Source: Stropharia rugosoannulata
Taxonomy: Eukaryota > Basidiomycota > Agaricomycetes > Agaricales > Strophariaceae
Length of the DNA stretch: 64,000 nt
Direction of reading: 5' to 3'
NCBI GenBank assembly: GCA_028532985.1
Contig: JANCIK010000001.1
Span: 62,001 to 126,000 of the forward strand
Below the pieces are notes generated by a model. It saw nothing but the letters and a program-made list of their open reading frames with translations. It was not told the origin of the DNA and searched no databases. The position numbers were made by a program, and so were the translations under genes. Below, piece after piece: positions 34,211 through 45,560 of the stretch (position 1 is the first letter of the stretch; every line of letters begins with the position of its first letter).

Positions 34211-35460
34211 TTTATTTATTTATTTATAGATCATCTGCCCATTTTGCCCGACAGCCTCAGGAGAAGGCAGTGAGGAGGCAGTGAGTGCAGAGAGTCCATG
34301 ACACGGTAGTGAGGAAGTCTAAACGCTATCAGTTACATACCCGCCAAATTGGTTATACATAAGAGCTAGGTTCGGTACAAGCCGCCGTTGCAGGCCGGTG
34401 TTTATTTGTATACATTGCTGCGTTCCGCGCGAGGCCTGACAAGGGGCTTGCTGCAAAGTACATCATTTTAGAGGGTTTGCTCGCACTTGACGCACGCGAC
34501 GAGATTTCACTGCGTTAACTTCAAACAAATTATAGTATTTACTTTGACATAGGCTGCATGTATCTTAGTACTTATATAAAACCTTGCACTGTGTAATAAG
34601 AATGTTATAGGCCTATTGATCTGCTATATTCACTCTGATTTGCAAAAACCGTTCTGACACTTTCAAATTTCTAGCTACGTACGTAGGAAATTGTGATCAA
34701 GACTTGTATATGCTTCATGAGTAGTTCCTCAAAATTCTGTAGTCTTATCTGGCGTACTTGATGAATAAAATGACTTGCATTGAGCAAAAGCCGTTGCCAG
34801 CGGTTCATGTGATTGAGTGCATCACGCGCACATATAGAGATCTTGGAGGTCATGATAAGAAAGATAGATATTCATAGTCTCAGCATGCGCATGCACTGAA
34901 TGTATGTGGCTGCATTAATCGCGCACATGCACATGCACATGGCATTGATCGCGCGCGTGCGAGCTAGCGCGTGGGTAACTACAGTTTGACGATCTAGTCA
35001 CAGTGTAGTTCGTAATGACAAGGTGAATTAAGCACCTGACAGATCTTCTGTGCACTCTTCAAATATACAGAATGCTTTGAATAAACCATAAATGCTTGCT
35101 CAAAAATTATTAGGCTCTAATAAGTTGTTTTGGAGATCATATGCTGGCAACAATGAAAACTGATGTGTTGCACATCAGCACACTTCCAATAATTCTTATT
35201 CATTGGATATTTACAAGTCAGACTATACTGGTATGTTTCAATACATATTCAGCGCGGAATAGTCTTCTAAAATATTGTGCGCGGTGAGTTTTGAATCACA
35301 GCGGCGAAAAAGAGTAAACCTATTTTTACGGCGGGCTTTGAAGCAAGCCCCTTGTGCGATATCCTCGGAGTCTCATCGTCTCTCTATATAATAGTTCTTG
35401 TAGATTTCGCACTCCAATGGAAGACATTCATCGAACACAAGAATGCATATACCACCGCTC
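34211..35460. other. AT-rich stretch without genes
   Basis: Contains a tttatttatttatttat microsatellite near 34206-34225 and alternating purine-pyrimidine runs of gcgcatgcac/acatgcacatgcac near 34880-34960. It includes the inverted-repeat-bounded segment listed separately. No gene. Confidence 0.4.
34439..35355. repeat. Candidate non-autonomous element bounded by 20-bp inverted repeats
   Basis: 34439-34458 (acaaggggcttgctgcaaag) and the reverse complement of 35336-35355 differ at one base. The interior is AT-rich and noncoding. No clear target-site duplication flanks it, so it could be a relict MITE or chance. Confidence 0.35.
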
Positions 35461-37484
35461 TCTGAATATGTCAATGCAGTAAAAAGCTGCACGTGCAGCG
35501 TGGCGGCCCGCGGGGTGCAGTGGGACGAGGCGCGCATCGGCAGAAATGAAGAGGCGCGCAACGCAGCGCGGGGGTGAGCGAGGAGCTGGCGTGACGGCGG
35601 GTATGAGGCACACCATACCTGTCAAGGCTGGCAGAGACGCGTGACATTACATACATGCGCGGCTGAGTGGACGGAAGGAGGACACTGGACGGACCTGGCA
35701 TGAGACGCGAGGTATGGCCCCCGCAGGGGACGGAGAGCGACGGAGAGGTATTTTGTGACTAAACCGATCGGGGATCGGGGTAGCTGGGACGTGCGGGGAC
35801 GAGTCGGGACGGGACATACGAAGACGAAGACTGGAGGTGCAATTAACTGCGAAACGGAGCCTCGCCGGGACTGTTGAAGTGGACAGTTGCGCGTGTGCGT
35901 AGAGCCGCAGTTTAGGGGCGGGGTGGATGTAGAGGTACAGGCGGAGTAGGTACAGGTCGGGACACATGTTGACAGATACAGTGGAATGGGGCGCAGTGGG
36001 ACATGTGAGAAAGGTGCTCAGGGGAGGAAGCAGCATCGCATTAGGAACGCGCAGGGCATTTAGCATATCACGAAAGAGACAGGCAACGGGCGGGTAGCAG
36101 CCGTGCAGCGCGGGAATGACCCGACGAGGAGCGAGAAGGGCGGGACAGGGCGCCCGATCAATGATGTGAAGTCGATTGCGCGCATCCAAGCAGAGCTCAG
36201 GGATACTAAGGTTGAAGGTGACACGGGAGGAGCATTGGATGGGAGATGGGGAGCGTGTGCCGTGCAAGTCCCTCGGGCTGGAATGGGGGTAGGACTGAGA
36301 CGGAGAGAGGCAGACAAAACGACAGTAAAGCCCCCGGCGAGAATACGAGGATGCTGCGCGGAGTCCAGGAGACGGGAGGTATGGCATGTTGCAGCGAACG
36401 ACAAAGGGCAGATGTGTGCGGATCAAGCATAACATCCACTGTGGATGGCAAGTTGGGTAGGCGCGCGAGAGAAGGAAGGGCCTGCTGACAGTAGTGGCTC
36501 CGAGGTGCGGACATGACATTCACCATCATGATTTTTCGCAGCGTGGCCTACTTTAGAGTGCAAGGCATGTTGCAATGCCTACTAGCCGGCCTGAAGGAAG
36601 CCCGGGATACGTTTACTACGGGTCTAGGAGGCATTCGAGCGGAGACCCGCCGGTGGACGCGGAGGGGACAAGACATAGCATGTGGTCGGGAGATGGACAC
36701 GTCATATGACAAGACGGGCTGTGTGCACATTGTTTAAGAGGCACGGGCGATGGGCTAGGAAAATCCGAGGACAGAGAGGGGCATTAAAGAATCACTCGAA
36801 GTAACGGACATCAGAGTTTCTAGGGATGAACGAGGTTCGTAGGAACTGCTTGGAAAATGCACACGTCTCCACGGTATTGGTGTTGGCGGAGTCATAACCG
36901 CGCAGCATTCTACGCAATATATTCCTCCCCATGCACTAACAGTACTTTCCGCGCCCATGTTGGTCTCGTGCCAGTGCCATGCGCTCCGACGTTCGATAAC
37001 CTGGGGCTAGCATGCTGATGTTCTTTTTGCTTCTGCTCGGTTCACCCTTATCAGACACAGCGGATAGAACGGGATTCTAGAGTACATAAATTAATTTTCA
37101 TTCATGGTTTCATGATCTGTCTAACCTTTGACACACATCACGAATCCCAGGAAAACCATTCATATCACGTTGAACTTTTGTCTTATGTGCCAATTCAAAG
37201 GACTATGCTCGCGAGGTTCTGTATCAGTAGTGTACAGCAAGACTCGTTTGCGTGTGGATAGTCACATTTATTAATTACTTATTACAGGTTTGTACTTGAA
37301 GTTTGATGCTTGATCCATTTTTAGGAACGAATCAAACAAAGAATGCATCATTGATCTTGATGCTCTCTTCGGTCATGCTATTTACAGGTCCGCCTGACAG
37401 GCTGTGACTAGGCCTGAATCGCATAAAGGAGGAGATCCACGTATCGCATCCACATCTTACCTCTCTGTATGTCTCTTTCTTTGA
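35461..37484. other. Purine-rich stretch, then plain intergenic sequence
   Basis: 35461-36780 is G/A-rich on the plus strand, like the tracts at 4.6-5.4, 8.2-10.3 and 11.6-12.8 kb. The large minus-strand open frame at 35647-36519 is a compositional shadow (Pro/Ser/Arg/Leu-rich, no domain). 36781-37484 has ordinary composition and is the likely promoter side of the next gene. Confidence 0.45.
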
Positions 37485-39154
37485 ATGACTATCACCGTCA
37501 TTGTAGATGACGCCGATCCGCGGCTACAGTACTCCGATGGATGGAGCCCCGCTAATCCTTCTCAACTGGGCCCAGTTTACCGGGGAATAAACAGCAGTGT
37601 GGGAAATACGTTGCACAGTGCGTCATTCTCCCTGGGATACCCTGCATTATTTACATTCACGTTCAACGGTAATTCAATATACCCTGTACAACCATTCAGA
37701 ATCTTTGCAACTAATGCATGCAGCTCTTAAGGCACAGCCATAAGTGTATATGCGGTTTTGTCAACTGAAGTCGCTGGAAGAGCCGTGTTGCCCTATAATT
37801 GGACCTGTTTCGTTGACGACATTGGAACAACACCAATTGCACTGCAACCCGTTCCCCAACCAAGTACATACCAACTATGCAGCGCGAATGGATTGAATGA
37901 TACCGCGGAGCATACGCTGAAATTTGAGTTGACGGAGGGAACCAACGCTGGTCTAGTTCCAGTTTCTCAAAATTTGGCTACTAATACTTCCGACGAAACG
38001 ATGTTGATTCTGTTTGATTATATGGAGTACACCCCGCCAGACTCAAACACTGACCGAATGTTCGATTATGTCTCTGTCAGCTATAATGAGCCAACTCTAG
38101 TCTATACGGGTTCCTGGACGCAGGTTGATACGGTCAATGGGGCTAGTGGTGCAATGTCACAGTTTGACGACTGCTCAGTAGAGTACAACTTTACTGGTGC
38201 GTACGTGTCAGGAATTCTATGTGCCTTCCTCGTCGATTAATATTTCAAGTCTCTGTAGGTACATCAGTCAGTTGGATAGGAATACTCATGCCCGTAGGAA
38301 ATGCACCGGGTATAACAAACGCACAATTCTCAGTCGACGGGCGACCCGCCGTAACAAAAGGACTCCCCAATCTTAATGGAAGTGTAGATATTACTAACAC
38401 ACTGCTTTTTCAAAGCAGTTCCCTGGACCCATCCATTGCTCACACCTTTACGGGAACGTCGCCGAATATAGATGGGCCGGAATCGGTGCTCTGGTCTCCA
38501 CTCATATTACAATCACTTATTATACAAAATGGAACAATACCAGCAGTCTCTTCGCTTCCTGCATCTATGACAAATACAACTACTATGAGTCCGTCGCCTA
38601 CAACGGCCAACCCATCATCAACCTCAAGCATATCCCCGAGTACAGAATCACACACGACTGGCTCTCAAAAGCGAATTACGATCGCTGTCATTACAGGCGT
38701 CGTTGGATCAGTTATACTTATCGTTGTTATCCTGTATCTCCGGCAGCAGATTCGGCGCAAGAAGCAGCAACGAAGAGCTGGGCAACTCGCTGAACCGTTC
38801 GCCGAGGACCAACAGGCAGTCGCAGATCGGGATTTACTGTATTATAGGAATCTTCTTCTTCCCTCAGAAAAAGGAGTGGTCGAGCGTCAGCAACATAACT
38901 CACGTTTGATACTCCCCCCACAAAAGCACCTCGCTCACTTGGCCCAGGAAGCGTCTGGAGAATCACCTGACGGCAGTCAAAATTCACAAGAAGGACAACG
39001 CAATGCTTCACTCAATGTGGAAGGTGGACTATTAGTGAGAGTCACAGACGCAACCAGGGAGGAAGACAGCGGCTTGAGAAGGGTAGAAAGTGTTGGAGTA
39101 GGTGCTCGAATATTCAGCACCTCAAGTCATAATTACTTTGACTTACTCATCTGA
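37485..39154 (+). CDS. Jelly-roll ectodomain, single-pass membrane protein (tail altered by copia insertion)
   Basis: Exons 37485-37668, 37732-38196 and from 38259 join in phase. The product starts MTITVIVDDADPRLQYSDGW. The two half-domains with FTFNGTAISVYAVLS and VEYNFTGTSVSWIGILMPVG match the repeated jelly-roll, carbohydrate-binding-like ectodomain of many Agaricomycete surface proteins. A Ser/Thr-rich linker (TNTTTMSPSPTTANPSSTSS) follows, then one transmembrane helix (TIAVITGVVGSVILIVVILY), a basic stop-transfer (RQQIRRKKQQRR) and a long cytosolic tail. At 39090 the copia LTR begins; the frame runs 21 codons into it and stops at 39154. The original C-terminus is the orphan segment at 43773-43835. 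The role is unknown, probably cell-surface sensing or adhesion. There is no N-terminal signal in this frame. Confidence 0.8.
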
Positions 39155-39300
39155 CTTACAAATACAATTAGTCATATACCTTTCATTTTACATGAGTACA
39201 TTGTAGATAGTTCTCGAAGTATGTACACTACATATATAAGGGAGCTCGTAGAGCCTCCATAAATTAATTCTATTCTATCTTTTATACACTGTGCTCAATA
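39091..39300 (+). repeat. 5' LTR of the copia element
   Basis: Starts TGTTGGAGTAGG and ends GTGCTCAATA. It is identical to the 3' LTR except for T versus C ten bases from the end. Ends are TG...TA rather than the canonical TG...CA. Confidence 0.95.
39231..39240 (+). promoter_or_regulatory. TATA-like box in the 5' LTR
   Basis: catatataag lies 60-70 bases before the LTR end, a suitable place for the element promoter. The same word is in the 3' LTR. Confidence 0.45.
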
Positions 39301-39312
39301 GGTTATGAGCCC
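39301..39312 (+). promoter_or_regulatory. Primer-binding site, anticodon-arm tRNA-Met type
   Basis: ggttatgagccc immediately follows the LTR. It is complementary to a GGGCTCATAACC sequence containing the CAT anticodon, as expected for an internal (half-tRNA) tRNA-Met primer known in some copia-type elements. The tRNA itself is not in the window. Confidence 0.6.
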
Positions 39313-39388
39313 TGGCACCCGTAACTAAATCAAACATCAAATCTCTTACTCTATATTTACTCTCATCTATATATAACTACTCGACGTG

Positions 39389-42300
39389 ATGGCGGACGAG
39401 ACTACGTACACATCGGGAGGCTACCGAATGGAATTACTGAAGGCCACTAATTGGATGCCGTGGAAGCGACGCATGCTTGCGGTACTTCGTGACCTTGGAC
39501 TGGATCAATATATCGAGGCGGACTCGAAGATGCCAGGATCAGCAGATGAGAAGACACCAACTACGGAAGAGTTGGCGGCACAGAAGAGATGGCGCGATGG
39601 CGACGCCAAGACACGTACCAGAATAGAACTGTCAATTGGAGATGCGGAAATGATACACATCAGCGGCGCGACTACAGCACGGCAGATGTGGGAACAGCTT
39701 ACCACAGTCAAGGAATCTAAAGGCAGATTGGGAATTCTTGCCACTCGAAGGGCATTATACAGAGCTACAGCCGAGGAGGGATTCGACATGGTAGAGCATG
39801 TATCAGGTTTACGGCGCTTACAGGAGGAGCTACACATCATGGACAACATAGTTTCGGATGAAGACTTTGTCATGATCCTCATCACTTCACTTCCAGAGTC
39901 GTGGGACAACTACACTTCATCTTATCTCGGATCAAGTGGGAATAAACCCGTCCTAAAATCACACGAGCTCATAGCAATTTTATTGGAGGAAGATCGACGT
40001 CGTAAAGGGAGAACTAATGATAATACAAGTGCATCACTACAAGCCAGAGGATATAAATCTTCAGGGAGATTCAAGGCCAAGGAAAATAGCGAAAAGGAAT
40101 GCTATAATTGCCATAAGAAGGGGCATATATCCACGGAATGTTGGGCTAAAGGTGGAGGAAAGGAAGGACAGGGACCAAAGGGACGAAGCAAACCTAGTCG
40201 TGGGAACCGTGCACATCAAGCAAAGGAAACGGACGCAAATTCGGGACTCAATGAATTCTCGTACATGGGATACACTACAAAGGAGATCTCAAAGTATGAC
40301 TGGCTACTGGACTCCGGAACCACATCACATATTTGCACGGCTCGAGACGCATTCACAGAATATTATCCACTCTCAAACTCCACAATTTCGGGTATAGGTC
40401 CAGGCTCAGCAAAGGCGCAAGGACGAGGCACAGTGATCGTGCACATGTCAGTAAACGGAACCATCAAACGCCATCAGTTGCGAGATGTACTGCACGTTCC
40501 CGAGGCGCCAAATTGTTTACTGTCAGTCAGTCGACTAGACGATGCAAAAGGACACGTGGAATTCAAAGATGGACTGTGTATATTGAAGGACAAAAATAAC
40601 ACGATCATGGGGATCGGACACAAGGCACACCGATTATATATTCTGGATGCACGCACTAGGACAGGAACGGACAAACTATGCCTCTGCCAACAAGCTTTCG
40701 TGGGATCAGTGGCACCGTCGTTACGGCCACATATCTATGACATCTCTTCAGCGTCTGATCACCGAGAATATGGTAGATGGCTTAGACGTGGATCAGTCAT
40801 CCATTCCCTCGAAGACATGCGAGTCTTGCATTCAAGCTAAATTTAGCCACCGGTCATTTCCAAAGGAAGCTCAAAATAGAGCAACTGTTGCAGGCGAAGG
40901 ATTCATGAGCGACGTTTGGGGACCTGCACCCGTGGAATCCATAGGAAAATGGAAATATTATATCTCATTCACGGATGATGCAATACGGTACACTACTGTG
41001 CTATTTCTCCGCGGCAAGGACAGCGCATATGACCGGATCACAGGACACTGTCTAAAATTAGAACAGAAATTTGGAAAGTTCCCAACGTGGATGCGCTTTG
41101 ACAACGGGAAGGAATTAGTCAACGAGAAGCTGAAGAAATGGGCTGAGGAGAGAGGAATCGAGATCCAGACCACAGCACCTTACTCACCATCACAGAATGG
41201 AGTAGCCGAGAGATTTAATCGGACACAACTGGAATTGGCACGAGCTATGCTAATTGAAAAGGGCCTACCTGCATATCTATGGGATGAAGCTGTCTCGCAC
41301 TCTGTATATTTACGAAACCGCACCTACGAGCACTCGAAGCGATGACACCCTACGAGGCATGGCACAAAAAGAAGCCAAATGTTGCACATCTTCGCGAGTT
41401 TGGCAGTGATGTATGGATACTGGATGAATCCAAAAATAGATCAAAGCTTGCACCGAAGACGAAGAAGATGGTATTTGTGGGATACATGGATGGATCAAAA
41501 TCGATAAGGTACTACGACGTGAAGCACAGGTCTATCAAGGTCTCACGGAACTTTGCATTCAATGAAAATGACGAAGTACATGAGCTAGAAGTAACTGAAG
41601 TACCAAGTTTGCAGCCTGAGGGGGAGATCACGGACATTCCAGCCTCGCAAACTACACCAAAAAGCGATACATTCCCTGAAGACTCCACAACAAATACAAT
41701 ATCCGAACCACCTGTCGTCACTCCACATCCTCGACAATTACGCACTCGGAATGAACCTCTGGATTACAAGATGATTAATAATCCACAGTCTCGCATACCT
41801 TCACTTCGTTACACCCCATCCCCAGCTGCGTCTCCCGCACCGACCAATCCAGTGGATATTACAAGACCTACTGAGTCGTCTAAGGCGAAAGGGAGAGCAT
41901 CTGAGCGAACCAACATGGCAGTAGAACAGCTCTGGGAGAATCTGTTAAATGAAGCAGCGCTTATATCAAACGAAATTAATATGGACTTACCAAAGACATA
42001 TGAAGAGGCTATTTCAGGACCTGAGGCGAGTGAATGGAGGGCTGCTATGGACGAAGAAATGAAGACATTGCTGAAAATGGGTACTTGGAGGACTGCAGAC
42101 TTACCAGGTGATCGGAAACCCGTAGGATGTCGTTGGGTCTACGCAAAGAAGCGTGACGAGAAGGGAAATATAATCAAATATAAGGCGCGACTTGTGGCGC
42201 AGGGATTCTCTCAGAAACCTGGCACAGATTACTCAAATGATGGAACATTTGCACCAGTCATGAGATTTGAAACATTACGCACCCTACTCGCATTCACAGC

Positions 42301-43573
42301 TGTAAACAACTGGAAGCTTCGACAATTTGATGTCAAGGGAGCCTATCTACATGGAAAATTGAAGGAGCAAATATATATGCAACAAGCCCCAGGATATACC
42401 GATGGAACAACCCAAGTATACGAGCTTATACGCTCTTTGTACGGTCTGAAGCAAGCTGGGAACGTCTGGAACCACGAATTAAATCGTGCACTCGAGGAAT
42501 TGAAGTTTACGCAACTCAAGACTGATTACTGCTGCTATACTCGACGGAACGGCGACGACTTTACTATCCTACTTGTTTGGGTTGACGATTTTATTTCTAT
42601 ATCAAACACAGATGCTCAGAACGATAGAATTGAGGAGGAACTCAATAAACACTTCGACACCAAGTCACTAGGAAAACCATCGATTCTATTGGGAATTAAA
42701 ATACAACAGGAGGACCATATCATTACCCTATCACAGCAGCACTACATCGAAGCATTGCTGAATAAATTTCACATGGAAAATATTAATCCTGTTGGCACAC
42801 CCATGGATCCTAACGTCAAACTCGACGATTATCTAGATCCCGACAACGAGGGGGAGTTGGAAGGCAACTCAATGATATCATTCGGATATGCAACGCTTAT
42901 TGGATGCCTAATGTACCTAGCACTTGGTACACGCCCCGATATCGCTTATACTGTCAATAAACTTGCTCAGTATACCTCCAACCCTAAGGCAGCGCACTGG
43001 ACAGCTGTCAAACGATTATTTCGATACCTCAAAGGAACTAGAATGCACCGGCTCACCTATGGCGGATTAGATGACCTACTAACTACGGACTTGAATACAT
43101 ATTGCGACGCCGATTGGGCAAACGATGCGGACAGAAAATCCGTCAGTGGATATGCCGTACTCATCGCAGGCGGCGCTGTAGCATGGAGTTCGAAGAAGCA
43201 AGCCACAGTCGCACTCTCGACCTCTGAAGCGGAATATATTGCCGCTACACATGTTGCCAAACAAGTGATTTGGCATCGCTCATTACTTAAAGAACTCGAC
43301 TTCCCAGTCCCAACAACTTCGACAATTTTCTCTGATAATCAGGCGGCTATATCAATTGCGCATCACCCCGAGTTTCATGCACGGACTAAACATATTGACA
43401 TAGCTCATCATTTCCTACGAGATCACGTCGAGAACGGCACACTCAACACTGTCTATATCAGTACAGACGAGAATGTAGCCGACATATTCACCAAAGGACT
43501 CGCTGGGGTAAAGCACCATGATTTCACACATATGATAGGTGTAATATCCGAGCAAGGGGGAGTGTTGGAGTAG
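39389..43573 (+). pseudogene. Copia gag-pol polyprotein with two frame breaks
   Basis: Starts at ATG 39389 (MADETTYTSGGYRMELLKAT). Domains in order: gag/UBN2-like with CYNCHKKGHISTEC zinc knuckle, protease with DWLLDSGTTSHIC, GAG-pre-integrase (WDQWHRRYGH), integrase with TDDA, DNGKE and PSQNGVAERFNRT, RT with RQFDVKGAYLHG and WVDDFISI, RNase H with YCDADWANDADRKSVSGY and STSEAEYIAA. It ends in the first bases of the 3' LTR. The frame shifts by +1 near 40660 (between LYILDARTRTGT and NYASANKLSWDQ) and returns by -1 near 41340 (between YEHSK and MTPYEAWHKKK). The rest is intact and motifs are conserved. The breaks are either true lesions or read errors. Confidence 0.9.
43553..43562 (+). promoter_or_regulatory. 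Polypurine tract before the 3' LTR
   Basis: aagggggag-type run directly before TGTTGG of the 3' LTR, the expected plus-strand priming site. Confidence 0.75.
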
Positions 43574-43772
43574 GTGCTCGAATATTCAGCACCTCAAGTC
43601 ATAATTACTTTGACTTACTCATCTGACTTACAAATACAATTAGTCATATACCTTTCATTTTACATGAGTACATTGTAGATAGTTCTCGAAGTATGTACAC
43701 TACATATATAAGGGAGCTCGTAGAGCCTCCATAAATTAATTCTATTCTATCTTTTATACACTGCGCTCAATA
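43563..43772 (+). repeat. 3' LTR of the copia element
   Basis: 210 bp, one base different from the 5' LTR. It contains the gag-pol stop codon at 43571-43573. Confidence 0.95.
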
Positions 43773-43835
43773 GAAAGCATTGGAATAGAGGAGGGCATAT
43801 CACAAATCCTTCCTCCGCTTTACACGGCAGAGTAG
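43773..43835 (+). pseudogene. Orphan original C-terminus of the jelly-roll membrane gene
   Basis: Joined after GTA GAA AG at 39090, the sequence after the duplicated GAAAG reads (S)IGIEEGISQILPPLYTAE-stop at 43833-43835, in phase. A short LPPxY-like tail is the usual ending of this membrane protein family. It fixes both the insertion site and the former stop. Confidence 0.7.
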
Positions 43836-43964
43836 ACAATAATTAACTATCAAATGTAAAAATTTCTGGCGTCTAAAACTTCACTTTAGCACAGAATGAA
43901 TGTGCATAATTTTGTAACGAGGCTCGAGAATTGAAGGAGATTTTCTTGGGCCTACAGAAAAGTC

Positions 43965-44075
43965 CGTGCAAGTCCGTGCACGTCCGTGCCACCTGCACAG
44001 ACGCAGCACGGACTTTCACTGACTGCACGGACTTTTGCAGGATTGCACGGACTTTTATAGGATTGCACGGACACT
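43965..44075. repeat. GTCCGTGCA / TGCACGGAC inverted cluster
   Basis: Three gtccgtgc copies are followed by four gcacggac copies, so the cluster can fold into a hairpin. No gene. Confidence 0.65.
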
Positions 44076-44234
44076 CAAAATCTGTATGAACGCAGCTATT
44101 ATGCATATAAAGGCCCTATACACAGTCGTAGCATTGTATACATACACATTAGATACATTAAGACACTAGACTTGTGTTTATGTTCAAACTTTCTAAATGT
44201 TTGGTGACTTCAAGTACAGATACAGCACAGAGTT

Positions 44235-44440
44235 GTACGGACGCTGCACGGACTCACACGGACGCTGCACGGACCTGCACGGACGCGCACGGACGCTGCA
44301 CGGACTCGCACGGACCTGCACAGACGCACATAGGTGTTGCACGGATGTTGCACGGACCTGCACGGACTTGCTCGTACAATGCACGGACGTGGATATGTAA
44401 TGCACAGACGCGCACATAGGTACACGGATGTTGCATAGGT
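44235..44440 (+). repeat. Irregular TGCACGGAC(G/C) repeat array
   Basis: More than ten copies of cacggac with 2-12 base spacers, all in plus orientation, drifting to acggatg and acagacg towards the right. Open frames through it (CTDAHGRCTDSHG-like) are translations of the repeat, not genes. Confidence 0.75.
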
Positions 44441-45411
44441 ATTTTATCGGCCCCATTTGCTGACATGTCTGTTTATATGGTCAATTTATATTCTACGTGG
44501 ATCTTCAACACAAGTGATGGAAAGACATGATAAATACTCACAAGTTCCATATTATTGAGTCAGTTACTATTTTACAGTGTTGCACAATAACTGAGACTGA
44601 ATTCCGTTCTCTGTTATATTAAAACTAACTACCTAATGTTCACTTAATGTGCACGGATATTTGACCATGCCCCTTCCACGCGGCAAAGGTGAAATTATTA
44701 ACAGCCGAAATTCGCAATATTCAGAGCGAGGTTTATTGATTAATTTCTGAGTGTGGTCTCACGCAACGGACATTGGCACGGTTGAAAATATTCTTGCCAG
44801 TCCAGCATCCGTCCCACACATCTCACATATAGCAGACATTCTCACCCTTTTCCAGTCGTCTCTACAGCAGCTCCTCTTAGGTGAAAGTGTAAATGACTTT
44901 GTTCCGGCAAACATTTACTTCGAAGAGGTCAGAAAGTCGGACAGCACAACACTCATGCCATATGTCGTAAGTCTATCTGTCATAGAGCGTGCACATACTT
45001 CCAACTTAACTGACCTGAAACACACATTACAGATGATCACAAGAGCATGAGTATTCACTCTGGTGATCATCAGTACTAGAATCTATATGCACGCTTTCTA
45101 GAACAATAAAATCACAACGGCAGGGATGAAATTTACAGAAAGCAAATTATACCTCAAATCCCCCTCTAGCGTAGTTATAAGAGAGTACACGACCAAGCTA
45201 ATGTCCAAAAGGAAGGGAATACGTAGATATGCCATTTTTGTCCAAGTTATAATTCATAATGTTCAGTAGCTGTTGAATTTAAGTCCAATCTGTTTAATCT
45301 AAACGAGATGCATTCAATAATGACAACTAAGGACTGATTCACGGATGATTATAAACTTGCACAGATGCATCACATATGTGTAGCAGATCGTTGCTACTTT
45401 GCACCAACCTC

Positions 45412-45560
45412 CTCACAGTTTGCACGGACGCGTGTACAGTTTGCACGGACGCGTGTACAGTTTGCACGGACGCATGTCAAGTTTGCACGGACGCATACAC
45501 AATTTGCACGGACGCATACACAATTTGCACGGACGTTGCACGGACGCACAGACGTGCCAC
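45412..45560 (+). repeat. 20-bp tandem repeat TTTGCACGGACGCRTRYACA, about 6 units
   Basis: Regular 20-bp period with unit variants gcgtgtacag, gcatgtcaag and gcatacacaa. It belongs to the same GCACGGAC family as the two clusters at 44 kb. The minus-strand coding frame of the neighbouring gene enters it. Confidence 0.8.

Larger units (their letters stand above)
39091..43772 (+). mobile_element. Ty1/copia LTR retrotransposon, 4,682 bp, recent
   Basis: Two 210-bp LTRs (39091-39300, 43563-43772) differ at one base. They are flanked by a 5-bp target-site duplication GAAAG (39086-39090 and 43773-43777). The internal part has a primer-binding site at the LTR edge, a gag-pol frame in copia order (gag, protease, integrase, RT, RNase H) and a polypurine tract before the 3' LTR. 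It inserted into the last coding segment of the jelly-roll membrane gene in the same orientation. Confidence 0.95.
43836..45476. other. Repeat-bearing intergenic stretch
   Basis: Holds two GCACGGAC clusters (43965-44075 and 44235-44440) and the start of a third at 45412. A possible exon pair at about 44751-45050 reads TDIGTVENILASPASVPHIS... with an optional gtaagt...acag intron. It has no start codon that I trust and no known domain. Confidence 0.45.

Noticed and set aside
35647..36519. 290-aa minus-strand frame in a purine-rich tract
   Set aside because: Pro/Ser/Arg/Leu-rich throughout, no domain, no intron; same kind of shadow as in the other purine-rich tracts.
44174..44466. Frames encoding CTDAHGRCTDSHG-like repeats
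   Set aside because: Pure translations of the GCACGGAC repeat in several frames and both strands.
45412..45560. Possible CRISPR array
   Set aside because: Contiguous 20-bp tandem units without spacers, in a eukaryotic genome.
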